Counted from the stretch's first letter, positions 16,761-26,900 are shown. The stretch is DNA of 64,000 bases from Streptomyces sp. RKAG290 (GCF_023701695.1 NZ_JAJOZC010000001.1:2976001-3040000), one strand, 5' to 3'. The notes: generated by a model not told the origin, from the letters alone. Program-made: numbers and translations.

Positions 16761-19253
16761 ATGACTCAGCGGGCACTCGACCCCTCAGGGGATGAGCCGA
16801 ACGGATCCCACGGACCTCCCGGCAACGGCCGGCCGGTGACGATCGACGCCGGCTCCGAGCTCGACCCGGTCCACCCGGTGGAACTGCCGGAACGGACTCC
16901 GGCGGCCGGCGGGGGCGGACTGACCGCGGCCGAGGTCGCCGAGCGGATCGCCCGCGGCGAGGTCAACGACGTACCGGTCCGCTCCTCCCGGTCCGTGACC
17001 GAGATCGTCCGCGCCAACGTCCTCACCCGGTTCAACCTGATCATCGGCGTGCTCTGGGTGATCATGCTGTGTGTCGCGCCGATCCAGGACAGCCTCTTCG
17101 GCTTCGTGATCATCGCCAACACCGGCATCGGCATCGTGCAGGAGTGGCGGGCCAAGAAGACGCTGGACGGCCTCGCGGTCGTCGGCGAGGCGAAACCCAC
17201 CGTGCGACGGGACGGCGTGGCCGCCGAGATCTCCACCTCCGAGATCGTCCTGGGCGACCTCGTCGAGCTCGGGCCCGGCGACAAGGTCGTCGTGGACGGC
17301 ACCGTCGCCGAGGCCGACAGCCTGGAGATCGACGAGTCCCTGCTCACCGGCGAGGCCGACCCGGTCCTGAAACGGGCCGGCGACCCGGTGATGTCCGGCA
17401 GCTTCGTCGTCGCGGGCGGCGGGGCGTTCGCCGCCACGAAGGTCGGCCGCGAGGCCTACGCGGCGCAGCTCGCCGAGGAGGCCTCCCGCTTCACCCTCGT
17501 CCAGTCCGAGCTGCGCAGCGGCATCTCCACCATCCTCAAGTACGTCACCTGGATGATGATCCCGACCGCGCTCGGCCTGATCATCAGCCAGCTGGTGGTG
17601 AAGGACAACAACTTCAAGGAGTCGGTCGCCCGGACCGTCGGCGGCATCGTCCCGATGATCCCGGAGGGGCTCGTCCTGCTCACCTCGGTCGCCTTCGCCA
17701 TCGGCGTCGTACGGCTGGGCCGCAAGCAGTGCCTGGTCCAGGAACTCCCCGCCATCGAGGGCCTGGCCAGGGTCGACGTCGTCTGTCTGGACAAGACCGG
17801 CACCCTCACCGAGGGCGGCATGGACGTCACCGAGGTCCGGGCGCTGAACGGCACCGACGACGCGTACCTGGGCCGGGTGCTCGGCGCCCTCGGCGCCTCC
17901 GACCCCCGGCCCAACGCCAGCCTCCAGGCGATCATCGACGCCTACCCGCCCCCGGACGGCAAGGGCTGGCACGTCACACAGGCGCTGCCGTTCTCCTCGG
18001 CCCGCAAGTACAGCGGCGCCGCGTTCGACGAGGGCGACGGGCAGGCGTCGTCCTGGCTGCTCGGCGCCCCGGACGTGCTGCTGCCCGAGGAGGACCCGGC
18101 GCTGGCCGAGATCGAGCAGCTGAACCAGCAGGGCCTGCGCGTGCTGCTCCTGGCCCGGACCGAAGGCGCGCTCGACGACCCCGGGACCGCCGCCGGAGCC
18201 GTCCCGAGCGCGCTGATCGTCGTGGAACAGCGGCTGCGGCCCGACGCCGGGGAGACCCTCGCCTACTTCGCCGACCAGCGGGTCGCCACGAAGGTGATCT
18301 CCGGCGACAACGCCGTCTCGGTCGGTGCCGTCGCCGCGAAGCTCGGCCTGCCGGGCGCCGAACACACCCTGGACGCGCGCAAGCTGCCCACCGACCCGGA
18401 CGCGATGGCCACCGCCATGGAGGAGAACGCGGTCTTCGGCCGCGTCACCCCGCAGCAGAAGCGGGAGATGGTCGCCGCCCTCCAGTCCCGCGGGCACACC
18501 GTCGCGATGACGGGCGACGGGGTCAACGACGTCCTCGCCCTCAAGGACGCCGACATCGGCGTCTCGATGGGTTCCGGCTCCGAGGCGACCCGGGCCGTCG
18601 CCCAGATCGTGCTGCTCAACAACAGCTTCGCGACGCTGCCGTCCGTCGTCGCCGAGGGCCGCCGGGTCATCGGCAACATCACCAGGGTCGCCACCCTGTT
18701 CCTGACCAAGACCGTCTACTCGGTGCTGCTGGCCGTCCTGGTGGTCTGCTTCCAGGTCGAGTACCCGTTCCTGCCCCGCCACCTGACGCTGCTGTCGACG
18801 CTGACGATCGGCATCCCGGCGTTCTTCCTGGCCCTGGCCCCCAACAAGGAGCGCGCGCATCCGCACTTCGTGCGCCGCGTGATGCGGTACGCGATCCCGT
18901 CGGGCACGATCGCGGCGGTCGCCACCTTCGTGACGTACCTGATCGCCCGGCACCACTACGCCGGCAGCGGCGCCCTGGACGCGGAGACCAGCGCCGCCAC
19001 CCTCACCCTGTTCCTGGTGTCGATGTGGGTCCTGGCGATCATCGCCCGCCCCTACACCTGGTGGCGGATCTGCCTGGTGGCGGCGATGGGCCTGGCCTTC
19101 CTGGTCGTGCTCGTGGTGCCGTGGCTCCAGGACTTCTTCGCCCTGAAGCTGGTGGGCACGACGATGCCCTGGACGGCGGTGGGCATCGCAGTGATCGCCT
19201 CGGTGGCACTGGAGTACGCCTGGCGCCTGGTGAGCCGCCGCTTCCCGGTGTGA
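16761..19253 (+). CDS. HAD-IC P-type cation ATPase, CtpE type
   Basis: This 830-residue ATPase has a cytoplasmic N-terminus rich in Pro and Gly, then paired helices and an actuator domain with DESLLTGEADP. Transmembrane helix 4 carries the ion-binding MIPEGLVLL. The phosphorylation motif DKTGTLTEG sits at about residue 343, a short nucleotide-binding domain follows, and the hinge is MTGDGVNDVLALKDADIG. The PEGL motif and lack of heavy-metal-binding domains match mycobacterial CtpE, which is implicated in calcium homeostasis. TACCGT at 16748-16753 ends 7 bases before the ATG, suggesting a leaderless transcript. Confidence 0.9.
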   Translation: MTQRALDPSGDEPNGSHGPPGNGRPVTIDAGSELDPVHPVELPERTPAAGGGGLTAAEVAERIARGEVNDVPVRSSRSVTEIVRANVLTRFNLIIGVLWVIMLCVAPIQDSLFGFVIIANTGIGIVQEWRAKKTLDGLAVVGEAKPTVRRDGVAAEISTSEIVLGDLVELGPGDKVVVDGTVAEADSLEIDESLLTGEADPVLKRAGDPVMSGSFVVAGGGAFAATKVGREAYAAQLAEEASRFTLVQSELRSGISTILKYVTWMMIPTALGLIISQLVVKDNNFKESVARTVGGIVPMIPEGLVLLTSVAFAIGVVRLGRKQCLVQELPAIEGLARVDVVCLDKTGTLTEGGMDVTEVRALNGTDDAYLGRVLGALGASDPRPNASLQAIIDAYPPPDGKGWHVTQALPFSSARKYSGAAFDEGDGQASSWLLGAPDVLLPEEDPALAEIEQLNQQGLRVLLLARTEGALDDPGTAAGAVPSALIVVEQRLRPDAGETLAYFADQRVATKVISGDNAVSVGAVAAKLGLPGAEHTLDARKLPTDPDAMATAMEENAVFGRVTPQQKREMVAALQSRGHTVAMTGDGVNDVLALKDADIGVSMGSGSEATRAVAQIVLLNNSFATLPSVVAEGRRVIGNITRVATLFLTKTVYSVLLAVLVVCFQVEYPFLPRHLTLLSTLTIGIPAFFLALAPNKERAHPHFVRRVMRYAIPSGTIAAVATFVTYLIARHHYAGSGALDAETSAATLTLFLVSMWVLAIIARPYTWWRICLVAAMGLAFLVVLVVPWLQDFFALKLVGTTMPWTAVGIAVIASVALEYAWRLVSRRFPV

Positions 19254-19299
19254 CGGCAAGCGGCGGCCTCTTTGACCACTCCGGCAGGAGCCGGAAGGG

Positions 19300-20235
19300 C
19301 TACTTCACGTCGACGTAGTCACCCGTGGCGGTGGCCGCCGGGGTGGTGGACGTACCGGCGAAGCTGTAGCGCCAGTAGCCGTCGGCCGAAGCCTTGACGG
19401 TGGTCTTCAGGTCACCCTTGTTGTTCGTCGTCACGGTCTTCACCGTGGTGTAGGTGCTGCTGCCCTTCTTGCGGAACTGCAGCTTCACGGGCTGGGCGGT
19501 GTAGCCGTGGTACTTCAGGTCGTCGAAGTTGGCCCGCGACAGCCATCCGGTGACCGTGAGGGTCTTGCCCTTCTTGACCGGCTCCGGCGAGGCGTTGACG
19601 GACTGCTTCGACGCACGCTGGAGACTCGCGGTCCCCAGGTTGTCCTGCAGCGCGAAGCCGACCTCGCTGGGGTCGGCCTCGGCCGGGTCCTGGCCCCGGA
19701 AGTCGACGGCGAAGCCGCCCGCCTTCCACTTCGTGGCGTCGGCGTTGCCGAGCAGGTCGAACTCGGGCCAGACGGCGATCTGCCCCTTGCAGGTGGCGAC
19801 CGTGGCGGACACGGCCTTGCAGACGGGAGCCTCGTCGCCGTAGAGCTCGTTCGCCGGGTTGTCGAACGAGCCGCGGTAGAGCGAGACATCGAGCACGAAC
19901 GACGAGTCGAAGATGTCCACGTCGGCGGCGTGCGTGACGGTGAAGGTGGTCGGAACCCGCTTCGTCAGCGTGGTGCCGACGACTATCGGCTTGCCGCCGT
20001 TGACCGTGAGCTTGGAGAAGGTGAGGTCGAGCTCGCCCGGCTCGGACGCGGCCGCGGCCGCGCGGGCGCCGTTCTTCGCGCCGGACTGCGCGGCGGCGGA
20101 CTGGGCCGCACGCGCGACGTCGGCGACGGTGCTGGTCGAACCGTGCGCGCCGTCGGCCTGAGCGGCCGACGGAAGGACGAGGGCGGAAAGGGCCAGGGCG
20201 CCGCTGACAGCGGCAACGGTGGCACGAATGCGCAT
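19300..20235 (-). CDS. Secreted protein with Ig-like C-terminal repeat, unknown
   Basis: A Sec signal peptide (cleavage near ADGAHG) is followed by an Ala-rich linker, a beta-rich central domain of about 130 residues with one Cys pair (APVCKAVS, ATCKGQI), and a C-terminal domain with PVKKGKTLTVTGWLSRANFD and KLQFRKKGSSTYTTVKTV. The C-terminal domain looks like the bacterial Ig-like or calcium-regulated adhesion-type repeats in many Streptomyces exported proteins. The product is 311 residues and has no recognisable catalytic residues. The ATG at 20235 gives the signal peptide. Confidence 0.75.
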   Translation of the reverse strand: MRIRATVAAVSGALALSALVLPSAAQADGAHGSTSTVADVARAAQSAAAQSGAKNGARAAAAASEPGELDLTFSKLTVNGGKPIVVGTTLTKRVPTTFTVTHAADVDIFDSSFVLDVSLYRGSFDNPANELYGDEAPVCKAVSATVATCKGQIAVWPEFDLLGNADATKWKAGGFAVDFRGQDPAEADPSEVGFALQDNLGTASLQRASKQSVNASPEPVKKGKTLTVTGWLSRANFDDLKYHGYTAQPVKLQFRKKGSSTYTTVKTVTTNNKGDLKTTVKASADGYWRYSFAGTSTTPAATATGDYVDVK

Positions 20236-20296
20236 GTTCGTTCCCCAAGGTGGAGAGGGGGTCCGCGGCAGTCGTCCGCGCGCAGACCCAAGATCG

Positions 20297-20322
20297 TCAG
20301 TGGAGCCTGCTGGCTCCACTGA
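20297..20322. terminator. Perfect hairpin terminator after the sacsin-like gene
   Basis: Arms TCAGTGGAGCC and GGCTCCACTGA enclose a TGCT tetraloop, 91 bp past the stop of the leftward sacsin-like gene and upstream of the secreted-protein gene. Confidence 0.7.
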
Positions 20323-20412
20323 CAAGATGTCCGCCGACCGTGAAGGGTTGTGCGGATCCTGAGGAAATTTCGTGAATCCGCCGCGCGACCCAACCGCCCT
20401 CGTCCGGGCGGG

Positions 20413-23400
20413 TCAGTCGAACCAGCGGTCCCGGGCCAGTTCCTCCGTGCGCGACGGGTCCTCCAGCAGGGCGGCCACCTCGAAGCGGCGCGGCCACTGG
20501 CCCGCCGCCCAGGCCAGGCCCGCCGCGACGCCCTCCAGGGTCGCGGCGTGCACGGTGCCGTCCGGGGTGCGGCGCCAGTCCAGCTCGACGCCGCCCGCCC
20601 GCAGTTCGGCATGTTCGACGTACGTGGCCGGGGTGCCGGCGCCGAGCAGGATGCGGACCGGTTCCGGCACCTGGTGCTCCTCGCCCTCGCTCGTCACCTC
20701 CGCCTCGACGCTCTCGCCGAGCCGCCGCACCTGGAACAGCTCGGCCAGCTCGGCCGCGTTCGCCGGGGCGACCGGGAGGAGCGGCAGTCCCTCGGTGAGC
20801 GGCAGCAGGTCGGGGGCGTCCGCGATCATCGCGTCCGCCGCGTCGACGACCCGCACCTCGCCGTCGACCACGGCCCGCAGCTCGTCCGGCAGCGTGACCT
20901 GCTCCGGGTCGAGTTCAGCCAGGGCCGTGTACAGGGAGTGCAGTTGTACGGGACCGACCGGGCGGTCCTCGTCCGCGAGCCGGCCCAGGAGCTCGGCCGC
21001 ACCGCCGGGCTCGTCCAGCAGGGCGGCGACCGAGGTCCGGACACCGAGCGCGCGCAGCACCTGCGCGTCGTCGAAGCCGGTCGCGTCGGCGGAGTCGTAC
21101 AGGCCGGCCAGCCGGGGATCGCCCCCGTCCGCGCGCAGGCCCGCCGGGCGGCGGCCGTCCAGCACCGGGTGGTCGCGCAGCCACCAGGCGGTGTACGGGC
21201 GTACGGACTGCGTCGTACCGTCGGGGAGCAGCACCCGCACCGGCTGGGTCAGCGCGTCGCGCAGCGGCGGCTGTGCGAGGAGCGCCAGCGCCTGCGGCCA
21301 GGCGTCGTCGTCGACGAGGTCGAGGTCGCGGACGGCGACCAGTTCGGTGGCGACCGGCGGCACGGGGGTGTCCGGGAGCTGGTCGAGGATGTCCTCGCAC
21401 CACACGTCGACCGCGTCGAGCAGCCCGGCGTCGTCGGCCTCGGCGAAGTCGCCTTCGCGCGGCTCCAGTTCGTCCGGATCCAGCACCACGTCGGTGGCCC
21501 GCACGAGTGCGAACGTGGCCAGCACCCCGCAGGCGGTCAGCGGCTGCTCGCCCCAGCGGCCGGCCAGCTCCGCGTCGCAGAGGGCGAGTTCGCCCTCGCG
21601 CATGACGGAGGCGAACGGGCTGCCGGGGAGCACGAGTTCACCGGCCGGAGCGGGCTCGCCGTCCTCGTCCGGCAGCGCGAGCGCGCCGAGCCACGGCTCG
21701 TCGCCCGGCACCAGATCGGCGTCCCGGACCAGGGTGAGGACGGTCTCCACGAGCTCGTCGCCGTCCAGGGCGTCCTCGTCCCAGATCTCGCCGGCGTCCA
21801 GCGAACCGGCGACGGCGGCCCGCACCTGCGGGGTCGTCAGCACGGCGCGCGGGGTGGCGGGCAGGGCGCCCAGCTTCTCCAGGAGCGGATGCGCGGCGTC
21901 CGGGTGAGCGACCTTCAGCCCGAGCCGGCCGAGCCGGTCCAGGACCGGGCCGGTCAGCGCGTCCGGGAGCGGGAGCAGGACCTGCCGGGGGCCGATGGTG
22001 GTGCGGGGGACGGCCGGGGACTCGGGTTCCGGGCCCCGGGAAGTCGTCCCGGCGAGCGGTACCGGCAGACCGGAGAGCCGGTCCGGGTCGATGCCGGCCA
22101 GGCTGTCGTACAGCCGCCGCCACCAGCCGGGGTCGCGCTCAAGGCCGGCGAGCCGGTCGATCGCCTCGGTCAGCGGCACCCGGGCGACACCGAGCGTCCG
22201 CAGCTCGACCCGGCGCTCCAGGCCGGCGGGCAGCAGACAGGGCAGCACCTCGGCCAGCACGGTGACCGTCTCGGCGCCGACCCCCTCCAGCACCTCGGCC
22301 TCGATGGGCCGCAGCGCGGTGGTGGCCTTACGGGCGCTCTCGGTCCCGGCGTCCCAGGTGTCCCACTGGTCCGGTTCGGCGGCCGGGTCGCGGGGAGCGG
22401 CGGGCTCCAGGAACGCGACGCGCGGCAGCCGCTCCAGGATCGCGCCCCGCAGCGCGCCGTCCAGCTCGCCCTTGCCGAGCGGTCCGGGCACGAGACCGAT
22501 GGTGGCGACGGACACCGGCTGCCAGTCGGCGAGCAGCTCGGCGAACGCGTCGGCCGCGCGCTGCACCAGGAAGTCGGTGAGCGGTCCGGGCGCGGGGTGG
22601 CGGCGGGTGGTGTCCAGCGGCAGCGACGCGATGAGCAGCGCGGGTACGCCGAGCGGTTCGTCGGTGGGGGTCGGCGCGTGCACGACGGGGGCGGTACGGG
22701 GGCGTACCGGCGCGCCCTCCGCGTCCACCGGGACGGCCCAGGTCACCGACCAGTGCGGGCGCAGCCGTTCCTCCAGCGGGCGGTCGGCGAGGAGCGCGGG
22801 CTCGACCGGTCCGTGGTGGACGACGGTGCGCCAGCGGTTCGTGCCGTGCGCGGAGTCCTCGACATGGGTGTACGGGCCGTGCTGCGAGCGCCTCAACGTC
22901 CGTGCGGCGTCCGGCGTTTCGATGACGATCTCGTCGAGGCCGCGCAGGGTGAGCAGCAACGCGTCGTCGACGGCGTCGAGCAGCCGGCCGACCAGGTCCT
23001 CGGCCCCGCCGTCGCGCAGCGGCAGGACGACGACGGTGTCGTAGCCGTCCGGGGCGGTGCCCTCGGCGGGCAGCGGGAGCCGCAGCAGGGGTACGTGACC
23101 GTCCCGGCGGCGCAGCTCGTCACCGAGGCCGGGGCTGCCGACGGCCGCCTGCGCGGCGAGGTCGCGCGCCTCGGCGAGTGACCAGCGGACGCCACCGTGC
23201 CGGCCGATGACGGCGGGCTCGTCGCTCACCGCGAGCACGGCGGCGAACCCGACACCGAACCTGCCCACGGCCGATTCGTGCCCCTCGCGCTTGGCGGAGG
23301 CGCGCAGGGTGGACAGCGACTCCACGCCGGTGGCGTCCAGGGGCGCGCCGGTGTTCGCGGCGGCGAGGACGGCGGGGGCCTCGGCGGTCGCGGGATGCAG

Positions 23401-23625
23401 GGTGAGGCGGAGTCGGCCGGGTACCCGGGCGCGGGCTGCGGCGTCGGCGGCGTTCTGGGCCAGTTCGACGACGAGGCGGTCGCGGTAGCCGCCGAGCGCG
23501 AGGTCCTCCTCGGCGTTGGCGTCCTCGCGGAAACGGGCGGGGCCCGCGCCCCAGGCATCGAGCACGCCGCGCCGCAGTCGTGCGGTGCCGAACGGGTCGG
23601 CGCCCTCGGTCGCATTCATGCTCAC
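20413..23625 (-). CDS. Sacsin-like / Hsp90-type (GHKL) ATPase of 1070 residues
   Basis: The N-terminal 250 residues form a GHKL ATP-binding fold like sacsin and Hsp90: LVVELAQNAADAAARAR (Asn for Mg-ATP), then LDATGVESLSTLRASAKRE and VGRFGVGFAAVLAVSD (lid glycine motif). The remaining 800 residues are Ala/Leu/Asp-rich with no clear second enzyme. A GTG at 23625 is preferred over the ATG at 23619 because GAGGGAG lies 7 bases upstream. Proteins of this type occur in actinobacteria and are presumed chaperone-like or scaffold ATPases; this is inference from the fold. It stands alone on its strand with its own terminator. Confidence 0.82.
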   Translation of the reverse strand: MSMNATEGADPFGTARLRRGVLDAWGAGPARFREDANAEEDLALGGYRDRLVVELAQNAADAAARARVPGRLRLTLHPATAEAPAVLAAANTGAPLDATGVESLSTLRASAKREGHESAVGRFGVGFAAVLAVSDEPAVIGRHGGVRWSLAEARDLAAQAAVGSPGLGDELRRRDGHVPLLRLPLPAEGTAPDGYDTVVVLPLRDGGAEDLVGRLLDAVDDALLLTLRGLDEIVIETPDAARTLRRSQHGPYTHVEDSAHGTNRWRTVVHHGPVEPALLADRPLEERLRPHWSVTWAVPVDAEGAPVRPRTAPVVHAPTPTDEPLGVPALLIASLPLDTTRRHPAPGPLTDFLVQRAADAFAELLADWQPVSVATIGLVPGPLGKGELDGALRGAILERLPRVAFLEPAAPRDPAAEPDQWDTWDAGTESARKATTALRPIEAEVLEGVGAETVTVLAEVLPCLLPAGLERRVELRTLGVARVPLTEAIDRLAGLERDPGWWRRLYDSLAGIDPDRLSGLPVPLAGTTSRGPEPESPAVPRTTIGPRQVLLPLPDALTGPVLDRLGRLGLKVAHPDAAHPLLEKLGALPATPRAVLTTPQVRAAVAGSLDAGEIWDEDALDGDELVETVLTLVRDADLVPGDEPWLGALALPDEDGEPAPAGELVLPGSPFASVMREGELALCDAELAGRWGEQPLTACGVLATFALVRATDVVLDPDELEPREGDFAEADDAGLLDAVDVWCEDILDQLPDTPVPPVATELVAVRDLDLVDDDAWPQALALLAQPPLRDALTQPVRVLLPDGTTQSVRPYTAWWLRDHPVLDGRRPAGLRADGGDPRLAGLYDSADATGFDDAQVLRALGVRTSVAALLDEPGGAAELLGRLADEDRPVGPVQLHSLYTALAELDPEQVTLPDELRAVVDGEVRVVDAADAMIADAPDLLPLTEGLPLLPVAPANAAELAELFQVRRLGESVEAEVTSEGEEHQVPEPVRILLGAGTPATYVEHAELRAGGVELDWRRTPDGTVHAATLEGVAAGLAWAAGQWPRRFEVAALLEDPSRTEELARDRWFD

Positions 23626-23709
23626 GCTGTGACTCCCTCATCCGGTTAGGCGTCCCCGTGCCGCCAAGTGTGCGCCCCGAAGCTACCGGGTCCTGGGGGG
23701 TGCGGCGCT

Positions 23710-23962
23710 GTCCTCAATCGCCGGACGGGCTGGAATGCCACCAGAGCAGCCCGGAACCGACTGCCCCGCTCCCCACAGCCCCGGTTCCGTCCTCAAACGC
23801 CGGACGGGCTGATCAGCCCCCAGGCGCGCGCCCGTAGCCCCCTCAAACACGCACGGCAACTCAAACCCGCACGGCAAACTCAAGCCCGTCCGGCGATTGA
23901 GGACAAAACCAGCAGGCACCGAAGCCCGCACGGCAAACCAAGCCCGTCCGGCGATTGAGGAC
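23710..23962. repeat. Cluster of four copies of a 21-bp interspersed repeat
   Basis: The core GCCCGTCCGGCGATTGAGGAC occurs at 23884-23904 and 23942-23962 on the plus strand, and as its complement at 23710-23730 and 23788-23808 (one mismatch). The left two copies and the right two point towards each other, as do the ends of the large elements at 30.5 and 34.7 kb. The gap between the sacsin-like gene and DUF3027 holds nothing else that I can support. Confidence 0.85.
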
Positions 23963-24084
23963 GGAACCGGCACGCCGGAGCAGGCCGCGGCACACGGAAT
24001 GGCCCCCGCCGCACGCGGAAGAGGCCCCCGCGTCACACGGAAGAGCCCCGCGGCACGCGGGACACGCTCCCGCGGCCACCGGCC

Positions 24085-25017
24085 TCAGGAGTGGCCGAGA
24101 TCCTCCACCGCATCCGACTCCACCGGCACCGAGCCGGAATCCCGAGCCGGCCGCAGCGGGTACTCATCCACCTGCATCGTGTCCAGCGCATGCGGCGCCG
24201 GCTTCGGCGGCTTCGGCATCACCGCCGCCTCCGAATGCCCACCGCAGCCGTACGACAGGGACACCACGTGCCCGTCCGCCGGACCGAACTCGTTCGCGCA
24301 CACCCCGAAGGCCTGCTTCAGCGAGCCCGCGAGCGGCACCAGGAAGGCACAGGACACGCAGGAGGCCGGAGCCGCCTGGGCCATTGGTGTCTTCGCGCCG
24401 AAACCCTCGTCCCAGCGGTCGGCCGCCGCATGCAGCCCGTACCGGGACAGCACCCGCGCACGCCGCATGCCGAGCTCGTCCGCGACCGCCGCGATCGAAC
24501 CGCGGCGCGGCGCGTCCGGGCGCGTCGTCAGCTCCGCGTCCTCCGACTCGACGAGATCCGCCAGCTCACCCGAGACCGCGGCGATCGCGGAGTTGGGCGG
24601 CAGCTCGTCGTCGCCGGTGTACCCGGGCTCCAGGCGCAGATCGTCCGCCTCGGTGGGCAGCAGGTCGCCCGGCCCCATGTCACCCGGCCGCAGCCGCTCG
24701 CTCCACGGCACCCACTCCGGCGCGAGCAGCGCTTCGCCGCCCGGCAGCAGCACCGTCTCGTCCAGCGTGACGTTCTTCGCGCGGGAGGCCCTGGCGACCG
24801 TCACCGCCCAGCGCCAGCCCCGGTAAGCCGGGTCCTTGCACTCGAAGTAGTGCGTGACCACCCGGTCCCCCTCGGGGACCACGTCCACATGCTCACCCAC
24901 GACCCCTGGCGCGGCTGCCTCCTCGGCCGCCGCGCGGGCGAGGTCTACTGCCTCGGCGCACAAACGGTCGGGAACAGGGGTACGGGCCGTACGGCTTCGC
25001 GTCGTCGCAGCACTCAC
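24085..25017 (-). CDS. DUF3027 protein
   Basis: This 310-residue soluble protein starts at GTG 25017. It contains the DUF3027 pattern: HVDVVPEGDRVVTHYFECKD, YRGWRWAVTVARASRAKNVT and the C-terminal Cys-rich region PASCVSCAFLVPLAGSLKQA, FGVCANEFGPADGHVVSLSY, then GCGGHSE. The Cys-x-x-Cys and later Cys/His residues may bind a metal. The family is restricted to actinobacteria and has no established function. It ends close to the repeat cluster. Confidence 0.88.
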   Translation of the reverse strand: MSAATTRSRTARTPVPDRLCAEAVDLARAAAEEAAAPGVVGEHVDVVPEGDRVVTHYFECKDPAYRGWRWAVTVARASRAKNVTLDETVLLPGGEALLAPEWVPWSERLRPGDMGPGDLLPTEADDLRLEPGYTGDDELPPNSAIAAVSGELADLVESEDAELTTRPDAPRRGSIAAVADELGMRRARVLSRYGLHAAADRWDEGFGAKTPMAQAAPASCVSCAFLVPLAGSLKQAFGVCANEFGPADGHVVSLSYGCGGHSEAAVMPKPPKPAPHALDTMQVDEYPLRPARDSGSVPVESDAVEDLGHS

Positions 25018-25436
25018 AGGTCTCGCTTCTCTCCTACGCCAGTCTCACGAGCGCGCCAGCACATCCATCGATTTCGGCCATTCGGTTGCGGGCGGAGCGG
25101 ACCTGGGGGCCGCGTCGACGTCCACACCCGTTGTGCCTGCCTCGGGCGCACCTTCTGCAACCCATTCTGCGGGATCGCCGAGAGGCGCGCGGCCAAGAAC
25201 AACCGCCGGTGGCGCGCTACGCACGCTACCCTCTCCGCCGCTTCCCGCCCACCTGCCCGTCCCAAACGGCGCCGTATCCGGTGCCGTGTCCCGTGTAAAG
25301 AGCGCGGCCCGGCCACCGGCATCCGCACCCGCGCACCCCCTGCCACCTGGCCGATCACTGACCCGACGGGGCGGTCCGCAGCACGCCCCGCGCCGATCTC
25401 GGTTCGCAATGCCTGGGACTGGGGCAGTATGACCAA
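25018..25436. other. Intergenic region, no gene seen
   Basis: About 420 bp separate the divergent DUF3027 and MFS genes. Frames here show shadow-like Arg/Pro-rich translations without consistent GC-ending codons. I see no clear hairpin or operator; it presumably holds both promoters. Confidence 0.4.
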
Positions 25437-26873
25437 GTGGCTTCCGCCAGGTCGCACGACGGGGCCGGCCCGCTCCGCAGGACAGGCCGGTCGATCGGTC
25501 ATGCCCTCCACACGCCGTTCACCGGAACCGCCAGAGGCATCCGGAAGGCGACTCATGCCCACGGCGCCGGCGAGTCCGGGCTGGGCAGACTGATCGAGCT
25601 GCACGCGGTGAACGGCGCGGGCGACGTGATGATCACCATCGCCCTCGCGTCCACGGTGTTCTTCTCCGTACCGACCGACGAGGCCCGCGGCCGGGTCGCC
25701 CTGTACCTCGCCGTCACGATGGCGCCGTTCATCGTCCTCGCCCCCGTCATCGGCCCGCTCCTGGACCACCTGCCGCACGGCCGCCGCGCCGCGATGGCGG
25801 GCTCCATGCTGGCCCGTGCGCTGCTGGCGCTCACCATGTCGGGCGCGGTCGCCACCAGCGGCCTGGAGCTGTATCCGGCGGCCCTGGGCGTCCTGGTCTG
25901 CTCGAAGGCGTACGGGGTCGTGCGCAGCGCCGTCGTACCGCGTCTGCTGCCACCCCGCTTCTCGCTGGTGAAGGCGAACTCACGGGTCACCCTGGCCGGT
26001 CTGCTGGCGACGGGCGCGGCCGCTCCGATCGGCGCCGGGCTGCAGTCCATCGGCCCGCCGTGGCCGCTGTACGGCGCCTGCGCGATCTTCGTCGGGGGCG
26101 CCGTCCTGGCGTTCACCATGCCGCCCAAGGTGGACTCGGCGAAGGGCGAGAGCAAGGCGCATCTGGTGCCGCCGCACGGCGAGGGTGCCGTCCGGCCCGA
26201 ACCGCTGCGGACATCCGCCACGCCCAAGGCCGGAAAGAAACCTGCCAGGTCCAAGGAGAAGAACGGGGAGAAGCGCCCCGGGCTGCGTTCCGTCGGCCCG
26301 TCCGTCCTGCACGGGCTCCAGGCCAACGCCGCGCACCGCGCGCTCTCCGGCTTCCTCATCTTCTTCCTGGCGTTCCTGCTGCGCGAGCAGCCGCTCGCCG
26401 GCCAGAGCGCCGCGGTCTCGCTCGGCATCGTCGGCGTGGCCGCCGGGACGGGCAACGCGCTGGGCACGGCGGTCGGCTCCTGGCTCAGGGCCCGCGGCCC
26501 TGAGGTGATCATCGCCTCGGTGCTGGGCCTGGCACTCGGCGTCGCCGTGCTGGCCGCGATCTTCTTCAGCACCGTCATGGTCGCCGCGCTCGCCGCGATG
26601 GCCGGCTTCACCCAGGCCCTGTCGAAGCTGTCGCTGGACGCGATGATCCAGCGCGATGTGCCGGAGGAGGTGCGGACCTCCGCGTTCGCACGGTCCGAGA
26701 CACTGCTCCAGATGGCCTGGGTGGTCGGCGGCGCGATCGGCATCGCCCTCCCCCTCAACGGCGTACTGGGCATGTCGGTCGCCGCGGGCATCCTCGCGCT
26801 CGGTGCGGGAGCCTCCGTACGGGGGCTGCTGAGCACCGCGCGGCGCGGCTCGCCGCACCCCCGCGTGGCGTGA
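25437..26873 (+). CDS. MFS transporter with a long charged central loop
   Basis: This 478-residue protein has about twelve helices, beginning at GTG 25437. The N-terminal part (GRLIELHAVNGAGDVMITIA, LYLAVTMAPFIVLAPVIGPL) resembles the lysophospholipid-transporter-like and DUF-type MFS proteins of Streptomyces. A hydrophilic loop of about 60 residues with KPARSKEKNGEKRPG lies between the two six-helix halves. The substrate is unknown. The ATG seven bases upstream is in a different frame and was rejected. It is followed at 28 bp by the DUF2771 lipoprotein gene. Confidence 0.86.
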   Translation: MASARSHDGAGPLRRTGRSIGHALHTPFTGTARGIRKATHAHGAGESGLGRLIELHAVNGAGDVMITIALASTVFFSVPTDEARGRVALYLAVTMAPFIVLAPVIGPLLDHLPHGRRAAMAGSMLARALLALTMSGAVATSGLELYPAALGVLVCSKAYGVVRSAVVPRLLPPRFSLVKANSRVTLAGLLATGAAAPIGAGLQSIGPPWPLYGACAIFVGGAVLAFTMPPKVDSAKGESKAHLVPPHGEGAVRPEPLRTSATPKAGKKPARSKEKNGEKRPGLRSVGPSVLHGLQANAAHRALSGFLIFFLAFLLREQPLAGQSAAVSLGIVGVAAGTGNALGTAVGSWLRARGPEVIIASVLGLALGVAVLAAIFFSTVMVAALAAMAGFTQALSKLSLDAMIQRDVPEEVRTSAFARSETLLQMAWVVGGAIGIALPLNGVLGMSVAAGILALGAGASVRGLLSTARRGSPHPRVA

Positions 26874-26900
26874 GCCGGAGCGACCGATAGCCTTCGGCCC

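Noticed and set aside
16785..19259. 824-residue minus-strand open frame opposite the P-type ATPase
   Set aside because: Low-complexity Asp/Gly/Arg/His-rich translation typical of the antisense of GC-rich genes; the plus strand has all P-type ATPase motifs.
23640..24084. Open frames between the sacsin-like gene and DUF3027
   Set aside because: They translate the interspersed 21-bp repeat and its spacers; no conserved protein pattern.
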